64,000 nt of DNA from Roseinatronobacter domitianus (lineage in GTDB: Bacteria; Pseudomonadota; Alphaproteobacteria; Rhodobacterales; Rhodobacteraceae), in assembly GCF_023336755.1 (NCBI RefSeq), contig NZ_JALZWP010000012.1, positions 20,118 to 84,117 on the forward strand. Direction: 5' to 3'. A model generated the notes under the pieces. The model made no database searches. It was not told the DNA's origin and saw only the letters and a program-made list of their open reading frames with translations. A program made the translations under genes and the position numbers. Shown in pieces: positions 42,660 through 51,726 of the stretch; positions within the stretch are counted from its first letter, which is position 1, and each line of letters opens with the position of its first letter.

Positions 42660-43263
42660 GGAAGGTCTGAAAAACCTCGCGCTCTGATTTGGTTGCGGTT
42701 GACTGAGCGGGACATTGAAAGATGCCCACCGATGCCTAAGGAACGTCTGAACAACGCCTTCGGCTGCGCCGCCGTCACCGTTTGAGGTCAGTTTGGGGCC
42801 AGGCAGGCTCCGTTTCCAGCGATTTTCGCGCCATTTGGGGGTCTGTTACGGCTGAGTGCAGGATCGTACGTTAGCTGCGGATCACTGCATGCAGGCGGTC
42901 CCCTTTGCGCGATCTTGAATAAGAAACAGGTTAAGGTGCATGTTTTAAGCGCTCAAGGCCATCTTTGGCAGGTTGTCTCAAACCAGCGCTTGAGACACAG
43001 ATTGGCAATTGGCTTTGACGATAGTCATTTAAAATCAATCTGTTGCGGACTTCCAGAAGAGTTTATCGTACTATTTTGCACTCAGCCGTAAACGACCCCC
43101 AGTATGGGCGCATAAGCTGCGCGGGATTTTGTCTAAGCACTGTTCAAGATGTGTCGCTCGATTAACCCACTCGCGATCGCGCTCTGAGGCTTGGTCTCCG
43201 GCCCCTCCGAAGAGCTCATCCGCCGCCGATCAGATGAACTGAAGCCCCTCGCTCAACCAGAAC
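42660..43263. other. Gene-free DNA holding a miniature element
   Basis: No coding frame is supported. It holds the 262-bp miniature element at 42838-43099, and two imperfect direct copies of an AAGG..GTCTGAA.AAC motif (about 42660-42680 and 42738-42758) that may be old insertion-sequence debris. The last ~160 nt before the Tn3-family transposon show nothing. Confidence 0.5.
42838..43099. mobile_element. Tn3-derived miniature inverted-repeat element (TIME-like)
   Basis: The two ends are 37-nt inverted repeats starting GGGGTC, with TTACGGCTGAGTGCA shared exactly and few mismatches elsewhere (42838-42874 and 43063-43099). GGGGTC... ends closing with a TACG-TA stretch are typical of Tn3-family transposons. 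The 188-bp inside has no gene, so mobility would need a transposase in trans. These ends differ from those of the Tn3-family transposon at 43264, so another family member is required. No matching 5-bp flank is seen. Confidence 0.65.
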
Positions 43264-43294
43264 GGGGTGGATTCCGGTAGGGGGCAGGATCGTA

Positions 43295-43903
43295 TCACAA
43301 GGCATTTTGGCGGTGCCGTCTGACGATGTCGGTGACGGTATTTTTCGAGATACCGAGATCCCGGGCAATCCATCGGTATGACCGTCCGTCTTCGATGGCC
43401 TGGAGAACCTTCGGGGCCAGCTTGTCAGACTTGGGTCGTTGTCCCGGCTGCCGCCCAAGCTTTTTGCCACGTGCTCGCGCGGCGGCAAGGCCGGATTTCA
43501 CGCGCTCGCTGAGAAGGTCGCGCTCGAACTGGGCGATCCCTGCCAGCATGGTGGCCATCATCCGACCATGGGGTGTGTCGAGCTCGAAGGTCATGCCGTT
43601 CATAGCCACGACCGAGACTTTCCAGCCTGCGAGCCGATTGAGGGTATCGAGCAGATCCTGTGTGGACCGCCCCCACCGGGAAAGCTCACTGACCAGAATG
43701 GCGTCTATCTGTCGGGCCTGCGCGAGATCGAGGATCTGGTTGCGTGCAGCGCGATTGGCTGAGGCCCCAGAGGCCGTTTCCTTGAATACGCCGACCACGT
43801 CAAAGCTCCCGCGTTCTGCGAATGCGGTCAGTTCCGCGACCTGCCGCTCACAAGACTGGTCGGACGTCGAAACTCTGGCGTAGATGGCCGCGCGTTGTCC
43901 CAG
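43295..43903 (-). CDS. tnpR: Tn3-family resolvase TnpR
   Basis: A 203-residue serine resolvase. Homology (QRAAIYARVSTSDQSCERQV with the catalytic Ser) extends upstream of the nearest GTG at 43798, which would lack the active site, so the start is taken as a CTG at 43901-43903; no ATG, GTG or TTG is available in frame just upstream. A helical C-terminal HTH ends YRWIARDLGISKNTVTDIVR. Its stop codon lies inside the left terminal repeat. It should resolve cointegrates at a site between itself and tnpA. Confidence 0.82.
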   Translation of the reverse strand: MGQRAAIYARVSTSDQSCERQVAELTAFAERGSFDVVGVFKETASGASANRAARNQILDLAQARQIDAILVSELSRWGRSTQDLLDTLNRLAGWKVSVVAMNGMTFELDTPHGRMMATMLAGIAQFERDLLSERVKSGLAAARARGKKLGRQPGQRPKSDKLAPKVLQAIEDGRSYRWIARDLGISKNTVTDIVRRHRQNAL

Positions 43904-43997
43904 TTGAACCCCCTCGGATTTTGGCCTTGCAAGCCTTTGATTTTGCTGGTGCGGATTTTGTCCTGAACAGACTAATGACTAACAAGGACAATCCCAC

Positions 43998-46901
43998 ATG
44001 CCAAGACGCTCTATTCTGACCGCGCGCCAACGCGCAGCGTTGATCGACCTCCCGCAAGACGAAGCCAGCATCCTCCACCACTACACGCTGTCAGATCATG
44101 ACATCGAAGTCATTCGAACCCGTCGTCATGCACGCAATCGACTTGGCTTCGCCCTGCAGCTTTGTGCGTTCCGGTATCCTGGCCGACTGTTGGTGTCGGG
44201 GGAGGTCATTCCCGAGGCCATCAGCCGCTTCATCGCCGCACAGCTTGGCGAAGAGATGGATGAGCTTTCCAGGTACGCTGAGACCGACGTAACGCGGCGA
44301 AGGCATCTGGTCGACTTGCGCCAAGTCTACGGCTTCAAGATGTTCTCCGGCCATCGTGCGCGGGAACTTAACACCTGGCTGGCTGGCGAGGCGGAGAACG
44401 CGGCGTCCAACCACGATCTGGCCCGCCGATTTGTCGAAGAGTGCCGCCGGACCAGGACCATCCTGCCGGGCATGTCCGTGATCGAGCGGCTATGCGCAGA
44501 TGCGCTTGTCGCGGCGGAACGTCGGATCGATAGCGCCATCGTGGCACGGCTGGATGATGCCATGAAAGCCCACCTCGATGGCCTGCTCTCGGAGATGGTC
44601 GAGGGCAAGGTCAGCCGGTTCGTCTGGTTGCGTCAGTTCGAGGTGGGGCAGAACTCAGCCGACGTCACCCGCCTACTTGACCGGCTGGAATTCCTGCAGG
44701 AGATGACCCTGTCGCCTGACATCCTCTCTGGCATTCCACCCCATCGGGTGACCCGCCTGCAGCGTCAGGGTGAACGCTATTTTGCCGATGGCCAGCGTGA
44801 CATTAGCAGTGATCGCCGCCTGGCCATTATCGCGGTCTGCGCCGTTGCATGGCGCGCGGTGCTTGCCGACGCGGTGGTCGAGACCCATGACCAGATCGTC
44901 GGCAAGACATGGCAGGGTGCAAAGAAGCTATGCGATGCAAGGATCGCTGACGCCAAAACCGCGGTGCAAGACACCCTGCGTGCCTTCAAATCCCTCGGCG
45001 CCGCTTTGTTGGTCGCCAGAAGCGATGGCGAGCCGTTGGATCAGGCAACAGAGCTGGCCTGTGGGTGGGAGCGGCTCGAAGGGTTGGTTGCAACCGCCGC
45101 TGAGTTGACGGACACGATGGCTGCTGACCCCTTGGCGCATGTTGGCCAAGGCTATCATCGGTTCCGGCGCTATGCCCCGCGCATGCTGCGCGTGCTGGAT
45201 ATCAAGGCGGCGGGTGTCGCGGCGCCTTTGCTGCACGCCAGTACGCTGATCGCAGAGGACGAGAAACCCGAGATACGGCCGGTGGGATTCCTGCGGCGCG
45301 GCTCGAAATGGCATCGCCATCTGAATGCGCAGGATGAAGACGGTCACCGGCTCTGGGAAGTCGCCGTGTTCTTCCATCTGCGGGATGCGTTCCGCTCTGG
45401 CGATATCTGGCTCTCCCAATCCAGGCGTTACGGTGATCTGAAGCAGGCCTTGGTCCCCGCTGAGGCGGTGAAGGACATACCAAGACTGGCAGTGCCGCTC
45501 GATCCGGAAGCCTGGCTTGCCGATCGCAAGGCGCGCATGACCGACGGACTGAAGCGGCTGGCCAAGGCGGCGCGTGCCGGAGCCATCCCCGGTGGGTCGA
45601 TCGAGAACGGCATCCTGAAGGTCGACCGCCTGAGCGCAGCCGTGCCCGAAGAGGCGGACGAACTCGTGCTCGATCTCTACGACCGGCTACCCGCCATACG
45701 GATCACCGAACTGTTGCAGGAGGTCGATGCGGATATAGGCTTCACCGAAATCTTCACAAACTCGCAAACCGGCGCGCCCTGCAAAGACCAGATCGGAATG
45801 CTGACGGTGCTGCTGGCCGAAGGCCTGAACCTCGGGCTCAGCAAGATGGCCGAAGCGACCAACACCCATGATTACTTCCAGCTCTCCCGCCTGTCGCGAT
45901 GGCATGTGGAAAGCGACGCCATCAACCAGGCCCTTGCCATGGTGATTGACGCGCAGTCCCGGCTGCCCATGGCCAAGTTTTGGGGTGGCGGCGTGACCGC
46001 GTCCAGCGACGGACAGTTCTTCCCCGCCGCCCGGCAGGGCGAAGCCATGAACCTCATCAACGCGAAATACGGCTCCGAGCCGGGCCTCAAGGCCTATACC
46101 CATGTCTCCGACCAGTTCGGCCCCTTCGCAACCCAGAACATTCCGGCCACCGTGAGCGAGGCACCCTACATCCTGGATGGGCTGCTGATGAACGAGGCGG
46201 GGCGGAAGATCACAGAGCAGTATGCCGACACCGGGGGCTTCACCGATCACGTCTTTGCCGTGACCTCGCTGATCGGGTTCCGGTTCATCCCGCGTATCCG
46301 TGACCTACCATCCAGACGGCTCCACCTGTTCGACCCGGCGTCAGCGCCGGACGAATTGCGCGGTCTGATCGGGGGCAAGATCCGCGAGGGCCTTATCGTC
46401 CAGAATTGGCCCGGCGTCCTGCGTTCCGCGGCCACCATAGTGACGGGCGCTATGCCGCCCAGTCAGTTGCTCAAGAAGTTCGCGGCCTATCCGCGACAAC
46501 ACGAGCTGGCCGTGGCGCTCCGCGAAATCGGTCGCGTCGAGCGCACCCTCTTCATCATCGAGTGGATACTCGACGCCGACATGCAGCGCCGGGCCCAGAT
46601 TGGCCTGAACAAGGGCGAGGCCCATCACGCCCTGAAAAACGCCCTGCGTATCGGGCGACAGGGTGAAATCCGCGATCGCACCGCCGAGGGGCAGCACTAC
46701 CGCATGGCCGGCCTCAACCTGCTCGCCGCCATCACCATCTACTGGAACACCAAGTACCTCGGTCAGGCCGTGGCCGCGCGGCAGCGGGCCGGGTTGAATT
46801 GCGGCCCCGATCTACTGGCACATATCTCCCCGCTCGGATGGGCGCACATCCTGCTCACTGGCGAGTACCGCTGGCGGCGGCAAACCGGGGGTAGGTTGTG
46901 A
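43998..46901 (+). CDS. tnpA: Tn3-family transposase TnpA
   Basis: A 967-residue DDE transposase starting MPRRSILTARQRAALIDLPQ, with the N-terminal DUF4158 domain (about 1-170) and the long Tn3 core. The C-terminal catalytic region has TASSDGQFFPAA (first Asp), then ATVSEAPYILDGLL and GGFTDHVFAVTSLIGFRFIP, the second Asp region, and the Glu segment near EGQHYRMAGLNLLAAITIYW. Length is normal and no break is seen. It would nick the 40-bp ends at 43264 and 47056. Confidence 0.93.
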   Translation: MPRRSILTARQRAALIDLPQDEASILHHYTLSDHDIEVIRTRRHARNRLGFALQLCAFRYPGRLLVSGEVIPEAISRFIAAQLGEEMDELSRYAETDVTRRRHLVDLRQVYGFKMFSGHRARELNTWLAGEAENAASNHDLARRFVEECRRTRTILPGMSVIERLCADALVAAERRIDSAIVARLDDAMKAHLDGLLSEMVEGKVSRFVWLRQFEVGQNSADVTRLLDRLEFLQEMTLSPDILSGIPPHRVTRLQRQGERYFADGQRDISSDRRLAIIAVCAVAWRAVLADAVVETHDQIVGKTWQGAKKLCDARIADAKTAVQDTLRAFKSLGAALLVARSDGEPLDQATELACGWERLEGLVATAAELTDTMAADPLAHVGQGYHRFRRYAPRMLRVLDIKAAGVAAPLLHASTLIAEDEKPEIRPVGFLRRGSKWHRHLNAQDEDGHRLWEVAVFFHLRDAFRSGDIWLSQSRRYGDLKQALVPAEAVKDIPRLAVPLDPEAWLADRKARMTDGLKRLAKAARAGAIPGGSIENGILKVDRLSAAVPEEADELVLDLYDRLPAIRITELLQEVDADIGFTEIFTNSQTGAPCKDQIGMLTVLLAEGLNLGLSKMAEATNTHDYFQLSRLSRWHVESDAINQALAMVIDAQSRLPMAKFWGGGVTASSDGQFFPAARQGEAMNLINAKYGSEPGLKAYTHVSDQFGPFATQNIPATVSEAPYILDGLLMNEAGRKITEQYADTGGFTDHVFAVTSLIGFRFIPRIRDLPSRRLHLFDPASAPDELRGLIGGKIREGLIVQNWPGVLRSAATIVTGAMPPSQLLKKFAAYPRQHELAVALREIGRVERTLFIIEWILDADMQRRAQIGLNKGEAHHALKNALRIGRQGEIRDRTAEGQHYRMAGLNLLAAITIYWNTKYLGQAVAARQRAGLNCGPDLLAHISPLGWAHILLTGEYRWRRQTGGRL

Positions 46902-47016
46902 AGTAATCATGCCTATATCTTGCCGCCTTCACAGCCACCAAACGGGCGCACAGCGCTCATCGCCACCACGAAGGCGACCACAGAGCTCAAATTGAAGGGA
47001 AATAGGGGGCGTCAGG

Positions 47017-47056
47017 GCCTTGTGATACGATCCTGCCCCCTACCGGAATCTACCCC
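47017..47056 (-). repeat. Right terminal inverted repeat of the Tn3-family transposon
   Basis: Forty bases pairing with 43264-43303 with one mismatch. It lies 21 nt from the stop codon of the glycosyltransferase gene, so the transposon has inserted directly at the end of the adhesin operon. Confidence 0.85.
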
Positions 47057-47077
47057 TACAGGGCCGATTAGACGACC

Positions 47078-49297
47078 CTAATTGCACTCACGGCATGTGG
47101 TCTCGCACCACATCCGGCGCAGCGCCGCTCCGAAATCCTTCGCATAGTGATCCGCGTCCCAGCTGGGCTGGGCGAGGAGCCGGGCGCGCAGGCTCCATTT
47201 CAAATCGCGCAGCGCCGCCCGATCCTGCGCGACCGCCACGGCCTTGGCGACATAGTCCGCGTCATCCCGGGCCACCCAGTCTGGCAGCCCGGCTGCGGTC
47301 ATGAAGCTTGCTCCCATGCGCGAGACGAACTGGCCGCCTTCAAGGGTCAGGACCGGCACACCCATCCAGAGTGCTTGCAGGCTGGTGGTGCCGCCGCAAT
47401 AGGGGACGGGGTCGAGGGCGATGTCGATCTCGGAATAGGACTGCATCATGACGTCGAGGCCGACCGGGCCGCGGAATCCCAGACGATCTGCGTCGATCCC
47501 GTGATCGGCGAAGAGGCGGCGGAAGCGGGTGACTGCACCTGCATCCTTGAAGCTGGGCGCGCGGAGGAGAAGGCGCGCGCCGGGGACCGCGTGCAGCACG
47601 TTTGCCCACAGCCGGATCGTGCGCGGGGTCAGCTTGGGGATGTTGTTGAACGAGCCAAAGGTCAGCGGCCGCCCCTGGCTCGCGTTAAAATCCGGCAACG
47701 GATACTCCGCCTCGGGCGCAAAGCAGAACACGGTGTTGGGCAGCCGCATCACGCGCTCCGAGCAAAGGGGATCGGCCTCGGGCGGGGTGACGACCGGATC
47801 ACCGATCAGCCAGTCGATATTGGGCACCCCGGTCGAGCCCGGATAGCCGAGGAAACTCGCCTGCACCGGCGCCATGCGGCGGGCGAAGGCGCGCAGGCCA
47901 CCCCCGGCGGTATGCCCGGCAAGGTCGATGAGGATATCAATCCGGTCGGCTTCAACCTGGGCAGGCAGCTGGACGGTGTTGACGTCACGCCAAGTGCCCG
48001 CACGGCGGCGGGCGAGACGGGTCTGGTCATCCACCGTAGTGCCCATGTTGTAGATGGTCAGCGGCAGGCGCGCGTGGTCCCACCGCGCCAGCAGGGGCTG
48101 CATGAAGATATTGACGGGATGCTGGTGGTGCAGATCACCGGTGACCATGCCGATCCGCAGCGGGCGGTCAGGGTTTGGGTCGGCCCCGAAACTGTCTCGC
48201 GTCCGGGCATCTTGCCCCCAGGACACGAACAGCGCACGGTGGCGCTCTGCCACCACTTCCGGGGTGACGCTGTCGGCATAGAGCAGGCTCATGGCGGCGT
48301 TGGAGGCAAAGCTCTCCTGGCCCCCGGCCACCAGCCCTTCGTAAAGGGCAAGGGCGGTCTCCGCATCCCCCAGCCGGTTGGCGATCGAGGCGCGCAGGGC
48401 CGCACTTGCCACCGCGGGCACCGCGCCAGAGGCTTCGGCCCGGTCGAGTGAGGTGAGGGCGTCCTCCAGCAGCCAGGCCTTGACCTGCATATCGGCCAGA
48501 TCAAGATGGGCCTGCGCGTCTTCGGGGCGCAGCACGGTCCAGCGCGTCAGGATGGCCACGGCTTCGGCCCAGAAATTGAACCGGTAGGCGAGCTGGGCCA
48601 GGGCCCGCAGGAGGCTTGGGTCTTCGGACGCGGAGAGCCGCTCCATCAGCGCCTGCGCCTCGTCCATCATGCCCAGGCGTAGATAGGCTTCTGCGATATC
48701 AAGGTCGATCAGCGGCGCGAGGGTGGCAGATCCCGCCAGCAGCCGCGCCTGGCGCAGTGCCTCAAGCGCGCGCGGCAGATCGGTGCGCTCCATCCGAAAC
48801 CGGGCCATATCGCGGCACAGACCGGCCATCGCCGTGACCGGCTCAGGGCCAGCCCCGGCGCGGTCGAGCGCCTTCTGAAACGCAACGGCGGCCCGCTCTG
48901 CGGTATCTGGCCCGGGCTGCTCCTCCATCAGCCGGGCGAGTGCCAGAGCAGGCCGCGCATCCATCGGACGCGCCGCCATCGCGGCAGTGTAGCTGGCGGC
49001 GGCATCATCGGCCTCGCCAAGCCCCCGCAGCACGTTGCCATGTTCCAGAAGGGCGTCGAAACTTTTGGGATCTATACGCAGTGCCGCCTCATAGGCCCCC
49101 CGTGCTGCAGTCTCCTCCCCCAGCCGACGCAAGGCGCGGGCCCTGAGCACATGTGCACTCGCCAACTCCGGGGCGCGCGCCACTGCCCGGGCGGCCGCCT
49201 CCACGGCTTCGGCGAACCGGCCCTCGCGGAGGGCCGCGTTCGCGGCATTGAAGGCGGCGGCGGCGGCCGGTGAAATGGAGATAGGCCATGGCGACAT
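47078..49297 (-). CDS. TPR/SPINDLY-type O-linked glycosyltransferase (OGT-like)
   Basis: A 739-residue protein. The first ~330 residues are TPR helices (LREGRFAEAVEAAARAVARA and following, about seven or eight). From about residue 360 to the end is a GT41 catalytic domain (bacterial SPINDLY/OGT): LIDLAGHTAGG, LIGDPVVTPPEADPLCSERV, TFGSFNNIPKLTP (about 544) and LDPVPYCGGTTSLQALWMGV (about 627). GT41 enzymes add sugars from UDP- or GDP-donors to Ser/Thr; TPRs hold the substrate protein. Its start lies 1 nt after the TIGR03032-like gene, so it is the last gene of the adhesin operon. Confidence 0.88.
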   Translation of the reverse strand: MSPWPISISPAAAAAFNAANAALREGRFAEAVEAAARAVARAPELASAHVLRARALRRLGEETAARGAYEAALRIDPKSFDALLEHGNVLRGLGEADDAAASYTAAMAARPMDARPALALARLMEEQPGPDTAERAAVAFQKALDRAGAGPEPVTAMAGLCRDMARFRMERTDLPRALEALRQARLLAGSATLAPLIDLDIAEAYLRLGMMDEAQALMERLSASEDPSLLRALAQLAYRFNFWAEAVAILTRWTVLRPEDAQAHLDLADMQVKAWLLEDALTSLDRAEASGAVPAVASAALRASIANRLGDAETALALYEGLVAGGQESFASNAAMSLLYADSVTPEVVAERHRALFVSWGQDARTRDSFGADPNPDRPLRIGMVTGDLHHQHPVNIFMQPLLARWDHARLPLTIYNMGTTVDDQTRLARRRAGTWRDVNTVQLPAQVEADRIDILIDLAGHTAGGGLRAFARRMAPVQASFLGYPGSTGVPNIDWLIGDPVVTPPEADPLCSERVMRLPNTVFCFAPEAEYPLPDFNASQGRPLTFGSFNNIPKLTPRTIRLWANVLHAVPGARLLLRAPSFKDAGAVTRFRRLFADHGIDADRLGFRGPVGLDVMMQSYSEIDIALDPVPYCGGTTSLQALWMGVPVLTLEGGQFVSRMGASFMTAAGLPDWVARDDADYVAKAVAVAQDRAALRDLKWSLRARLLAQPSWDADHYAKDFGAALRRMWCETTCRECN

Positions 49298-49298
49298 C

Positions 49299-50369
49299 TC
49301 AGTTCATCGGGCCAGTAGGGTCTGGCAGGGCCTCCGGCTTCACGGCAAAGCGGATCTCATCGTTGCGGAAGCCGAGCGCCATCGGGCGGATCACACCCGG
49401 CAGGAGGTTGACGTCATAGATCTCCTCGATGATGCCGCCGATCTCCAGCCGGTGTTCAATGTCGCCGGTGCGCAGGTTGACGACGCAGATCGCGCATTGC
49501 GCGCTGACGCCTTCGGCATCCAGCCGTTCGTTCAGCGCAAGCCCCTCGAAGGTGCGGTTCTCGCGCGGGCGCGATAGCCCGATCACGGCGTAATCGCCGA
49601 CAAACGCCAGCCCGCGTGTAAAGCCGGGCAGGAAGCAGACTGGCTCGAACTTACCGGTGGCCAGATCGATCCGGCCAAACTCGCCGGTGCCCGCCTGCAG
49701 CATCCACAGTGTGCCTTGGTAGAAGCGCGGCGAATGCGGCATCGAGAGGCCTTGGGCGATGACTTCGCCGGTTGGTACCTCTAGCACAACGCCGCCATCG
49801 CGGCGCTTCTCACGCCAGCCCTCAAAAACATTGGTGCGTGACAGGCAGGTGACAAAGGCGGGTTGGCCGCCCTTCATCGCCAGTCCATTCAAATGGCAGC
49901 GGTCCTCGGCGGCCAGCCGGTCGATGAAGGGGGGGCGCCAGACTTCGCGGAAGCTGCCCCGCTCGGCGAGCGTCGCGAGGCAGTTGAAGCGGGTTGCCAC
50001 GAAGACCGGCTTGCCCCCGGCATCCTCGTGGATGTCATGGATGTCGAGATCCCCGGTGGTGTGGCCGGTCACTGGCACATAGAGCGTGTCATAGCCGTCG
50101 CGGGTCTCGCCTTCGTCCAGAAAATTCTCGAAGCGCCAGAGCTGGTGGATCGAACTCATCCAGAAGCGTCCCTGTCCGACGCCAAGCCCCATTGGCCGCT
50201 CAAAGGTCCGCTCAAAGACCGACAGGCGCCCATCGGGTTGCAACCCGAGCAGGAAGACCTTGCCCGCCTGATAGGTGGTCATCGCAAGACTGACCTTTGT
50301 CTGCGCCAGCCAGGTGGTGAACAGGCGGGAGCCGTGGAATTCCAGCGCAGGTTTTGTTTGTTCGGTCAT
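49299..50369 (-). CDS. TIGR03032-like protein of unknown function
   Basis: A 356-residue soluble protein resembling the TIGR03032 family: MTTYQAGKVFLLGLQPDGRL, MGLGVGQGRFWMSS, LYVPVTGHTTGDLDIHD, CHLNGLAMKGGQPAFVT, GLSMPHSPRFYQGTLWML and LPGFTRGLAFVGDYAVIGLS. These look like blades of a small beta-propeller; relatives (from family knowledge) are often encoded near large surface proteins and TPR glycosyltransferases. The lack of a signal peptide suggests it works in the cytoplasm, perhaps with the OGT-like enzyme. It follows the HlyD gene by 46 nt. Confidence 0.8.
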   Translation of the reverse strand: MTEQTKPALEFHGSRLFTTWLAQTKVSLAMTTYQAGKVFLLGLQPDGRLSVFERTFERPMGLGVGQGRFWMSSIHQLWRFENFLDEGETRDGYDTLYVPVTGHTTGDLDIHDIHEDAGGKPVFVATRFNCLATLAERGSFREVWRPPFIDRLAAEDRCHLNGLAMKGGQPAFVTCLSRTNVFEGWREKRRDGGVVLEVPTGEVIAQGLSMPHSPRFYQGTLWMLQAGTGEFGRIDLATGKFEPVCFLPGFTRGLAFVGDYAVIGLSRPRENRTFEGLALNERLDAEGVSAQCAICVVNLRTGDIEHRLEIGGIIEEIYDVNLLPGVIRPMALGFRNDEIRFAVKPEALPDPTGPMN

Positions 50370-50415
50370 CGGTGGCCTTTCTCATCAAGGTCATGTGCGG
50401 ATCGGGTCGGGCGCT

Positions 50416-51726
50416 TCATTCGCGGAAAGCGCGGGCGCGGACCCGTTCAAGGGGTTGCAAAAGGTAGTCGATCACCCGACGGCGACCCGCGAGAATGTCG
50501 ATCTCGGCGGTCATGCCCGGGATAATGCGGGCTTGTTCGCCATCGGCATCATAAAGTGCGCCTTCGGTACGAACGACAATCAAGAAGACCTCCGCTTCAT
50601 CGCGCTCACTGCGTTTGACCGCATCGGCCCCGATCCGCAAGATGCGCCCGTCCAGAGCCCCGTAGCGTGTAAAATCATAGGCGGTGAGCTTGACACGGAC
50701 CGGTTGGTCGGGGCGCAGGAAGGCAATATCCTGCGGCAAGACATAGGCCTCGACCAAGAGCGCGTCATCAATTGGCACGATCTCGACCACATCTTCACCC
50801 GCGCGGACTGCTCCCCCGAGGGTGCGTCGGTGCAGTCGGTTCACGATCCCCGCGACCGGCGCGCGCAGGACCGCCCGCGCCGCCATGCTTTCCAATGCGG
50901 GCAAGGATGGCCGCAAAACGGCAAGTTCGGCGGTGGCATCGGCCAGTTCGCGCAGGGCCTCTGCGGCAAAACGGCTGCGGGCGGCGGCGATGGTGTCCTC
51001 GACTTCTGAAAGCGCTGTCTCAAGTCGCGCCAGCGCCGCCTCAGCCCCGGCAATGCGACCATCGATCTCTTCCTCCTGGCGGCGCAGGGTCAGCAGCGTT
51101 GTCTGCGGCTCCACGCCCCGTTCCACAAGGGGGGCGATGATCGCCCGTTCCTCGGTGAGGATGTCGCGGGTCCGGCTGGCGGTGCGGATCTCGGTCCGGG
51201 CTTCAACCTGTTCCTGGCGGCGCTGTTCGCGGCGGCGCTCCAGCACCCCGATCTCGGAGGTAAGCGCCGCGGCCCGTCCGGCATGCAGCGCGCGTTCGCT
51301 GACCACCAGTTCGGGCGCTGCCGTCTCGAGATCAGCCGGGAACACCGGAACTCGCCCGTCGATCTCGGCTGACAGCCGTTCGATCCGGGCCTGAAGGGCG
51401 ATGGCGCGCTGGGTCTCCCGGTCAAGCTGGCTGGTCTGAACCAAGGCGTCCAGTTCGACCAAAGGGGTTCCAGCCTCGACCAGGTCACCTTCGTCGACAA
51501 AAACCGAACGGATGACCCCGGCCTCGGCCGCCTGCACCCGCTGGACATCACCCGCCGGCACAATACGGCCAGGTGCCCGGGTCACGTCATCGATCTCGGT
51601 CGCCCAGGCCCAGATGAAGATCGCCGCGATCACCGCGAAGATGGTGAACAGAAGGGCGGAGGCGCGTAAAGGCGTGCGCCCGCGCAACTCATAGACCAGC
51701 CGGTCAAGATCGCGATCTGCGCTCAT
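50416..51726 (-). CDS. Type I secretion membrane-fusion protein (HlyD family)
   Basis: A 436-residue protein with a short cytoplasmic start, one membrane helix (about residues 23-43, LLFTIFAVIAAIFIWAWATE), a lipoyl half (VQAAEAGVIRSVFVDEGDLV), a long coiled coil (about 100-280), then the returning half (VLRAPVAGIVNRLHRRTLGG) and a beta-barrel (about 320-430). It links the inner-membrane ABC transporter to the outer-membrane channel. It overlaps the ABC gene by 4 nt, and so is made with it. Confidence 0.92.
   Translation of the reverse strand: MSADRDLDRLVYELRGRTPLRASALLFTIFAVIAAIFIWAWATEIDDVTRAPGRIVPAGDVQRVQAAEAGVIRSVFVDEGDLVEAGTPLVELDALVQTSQLDRETQRAIALQARIERLSAEIDGRVPVFPADLETAAPELVVSERALHAGRAAALTSEIGVLERRREQRRQEQVEARTEIRTASRTRDILTEERAIIAPLVERGVEPQTTLLTLRRQEEEIDGRIAGAEAALARLETALSEVEDTIAAARSRFAAEALRELADATAELAVLRPSLPALESMAARAVLRAPVAGIVNRLHRRTLGGAVRAGEDVVEIVPIDDALLVEAYVLPQDIAFLRPDQPVRVKLTAYDFTRYGALDGRILRIGADAVKRSERDEAEVFLIVVRTEGALYDADGEQARIIPGMTAEIDILAGRRRVIDYLLQPLERVRARAFRE

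Larger units (their letters stand above)
43264..47056. mobile_element. Tn3-family transposon
   Basis: A 3,793-bp element bounded by 40-bp inverted repeats, one mismatch apart (GGGGTGGATTCCGG... at 43264-43303 and the complement at 47017-47056). It carries divergent resolvase and transposase genes, with the res site expected between them (about 43904-43997). No passenger genes are present. The 5-bp flanks differ (AGAAC and TACAG), so the element either moved by recombination or lost one original flank. Confidence 0.88.

Noticed and set aside
47147..48451. A 434-codon frame opposite the glycosyltransferase gene
   Set aside because: Composition typical of antisense frames; the minus-strand gene has TPR and GT41 motifs.
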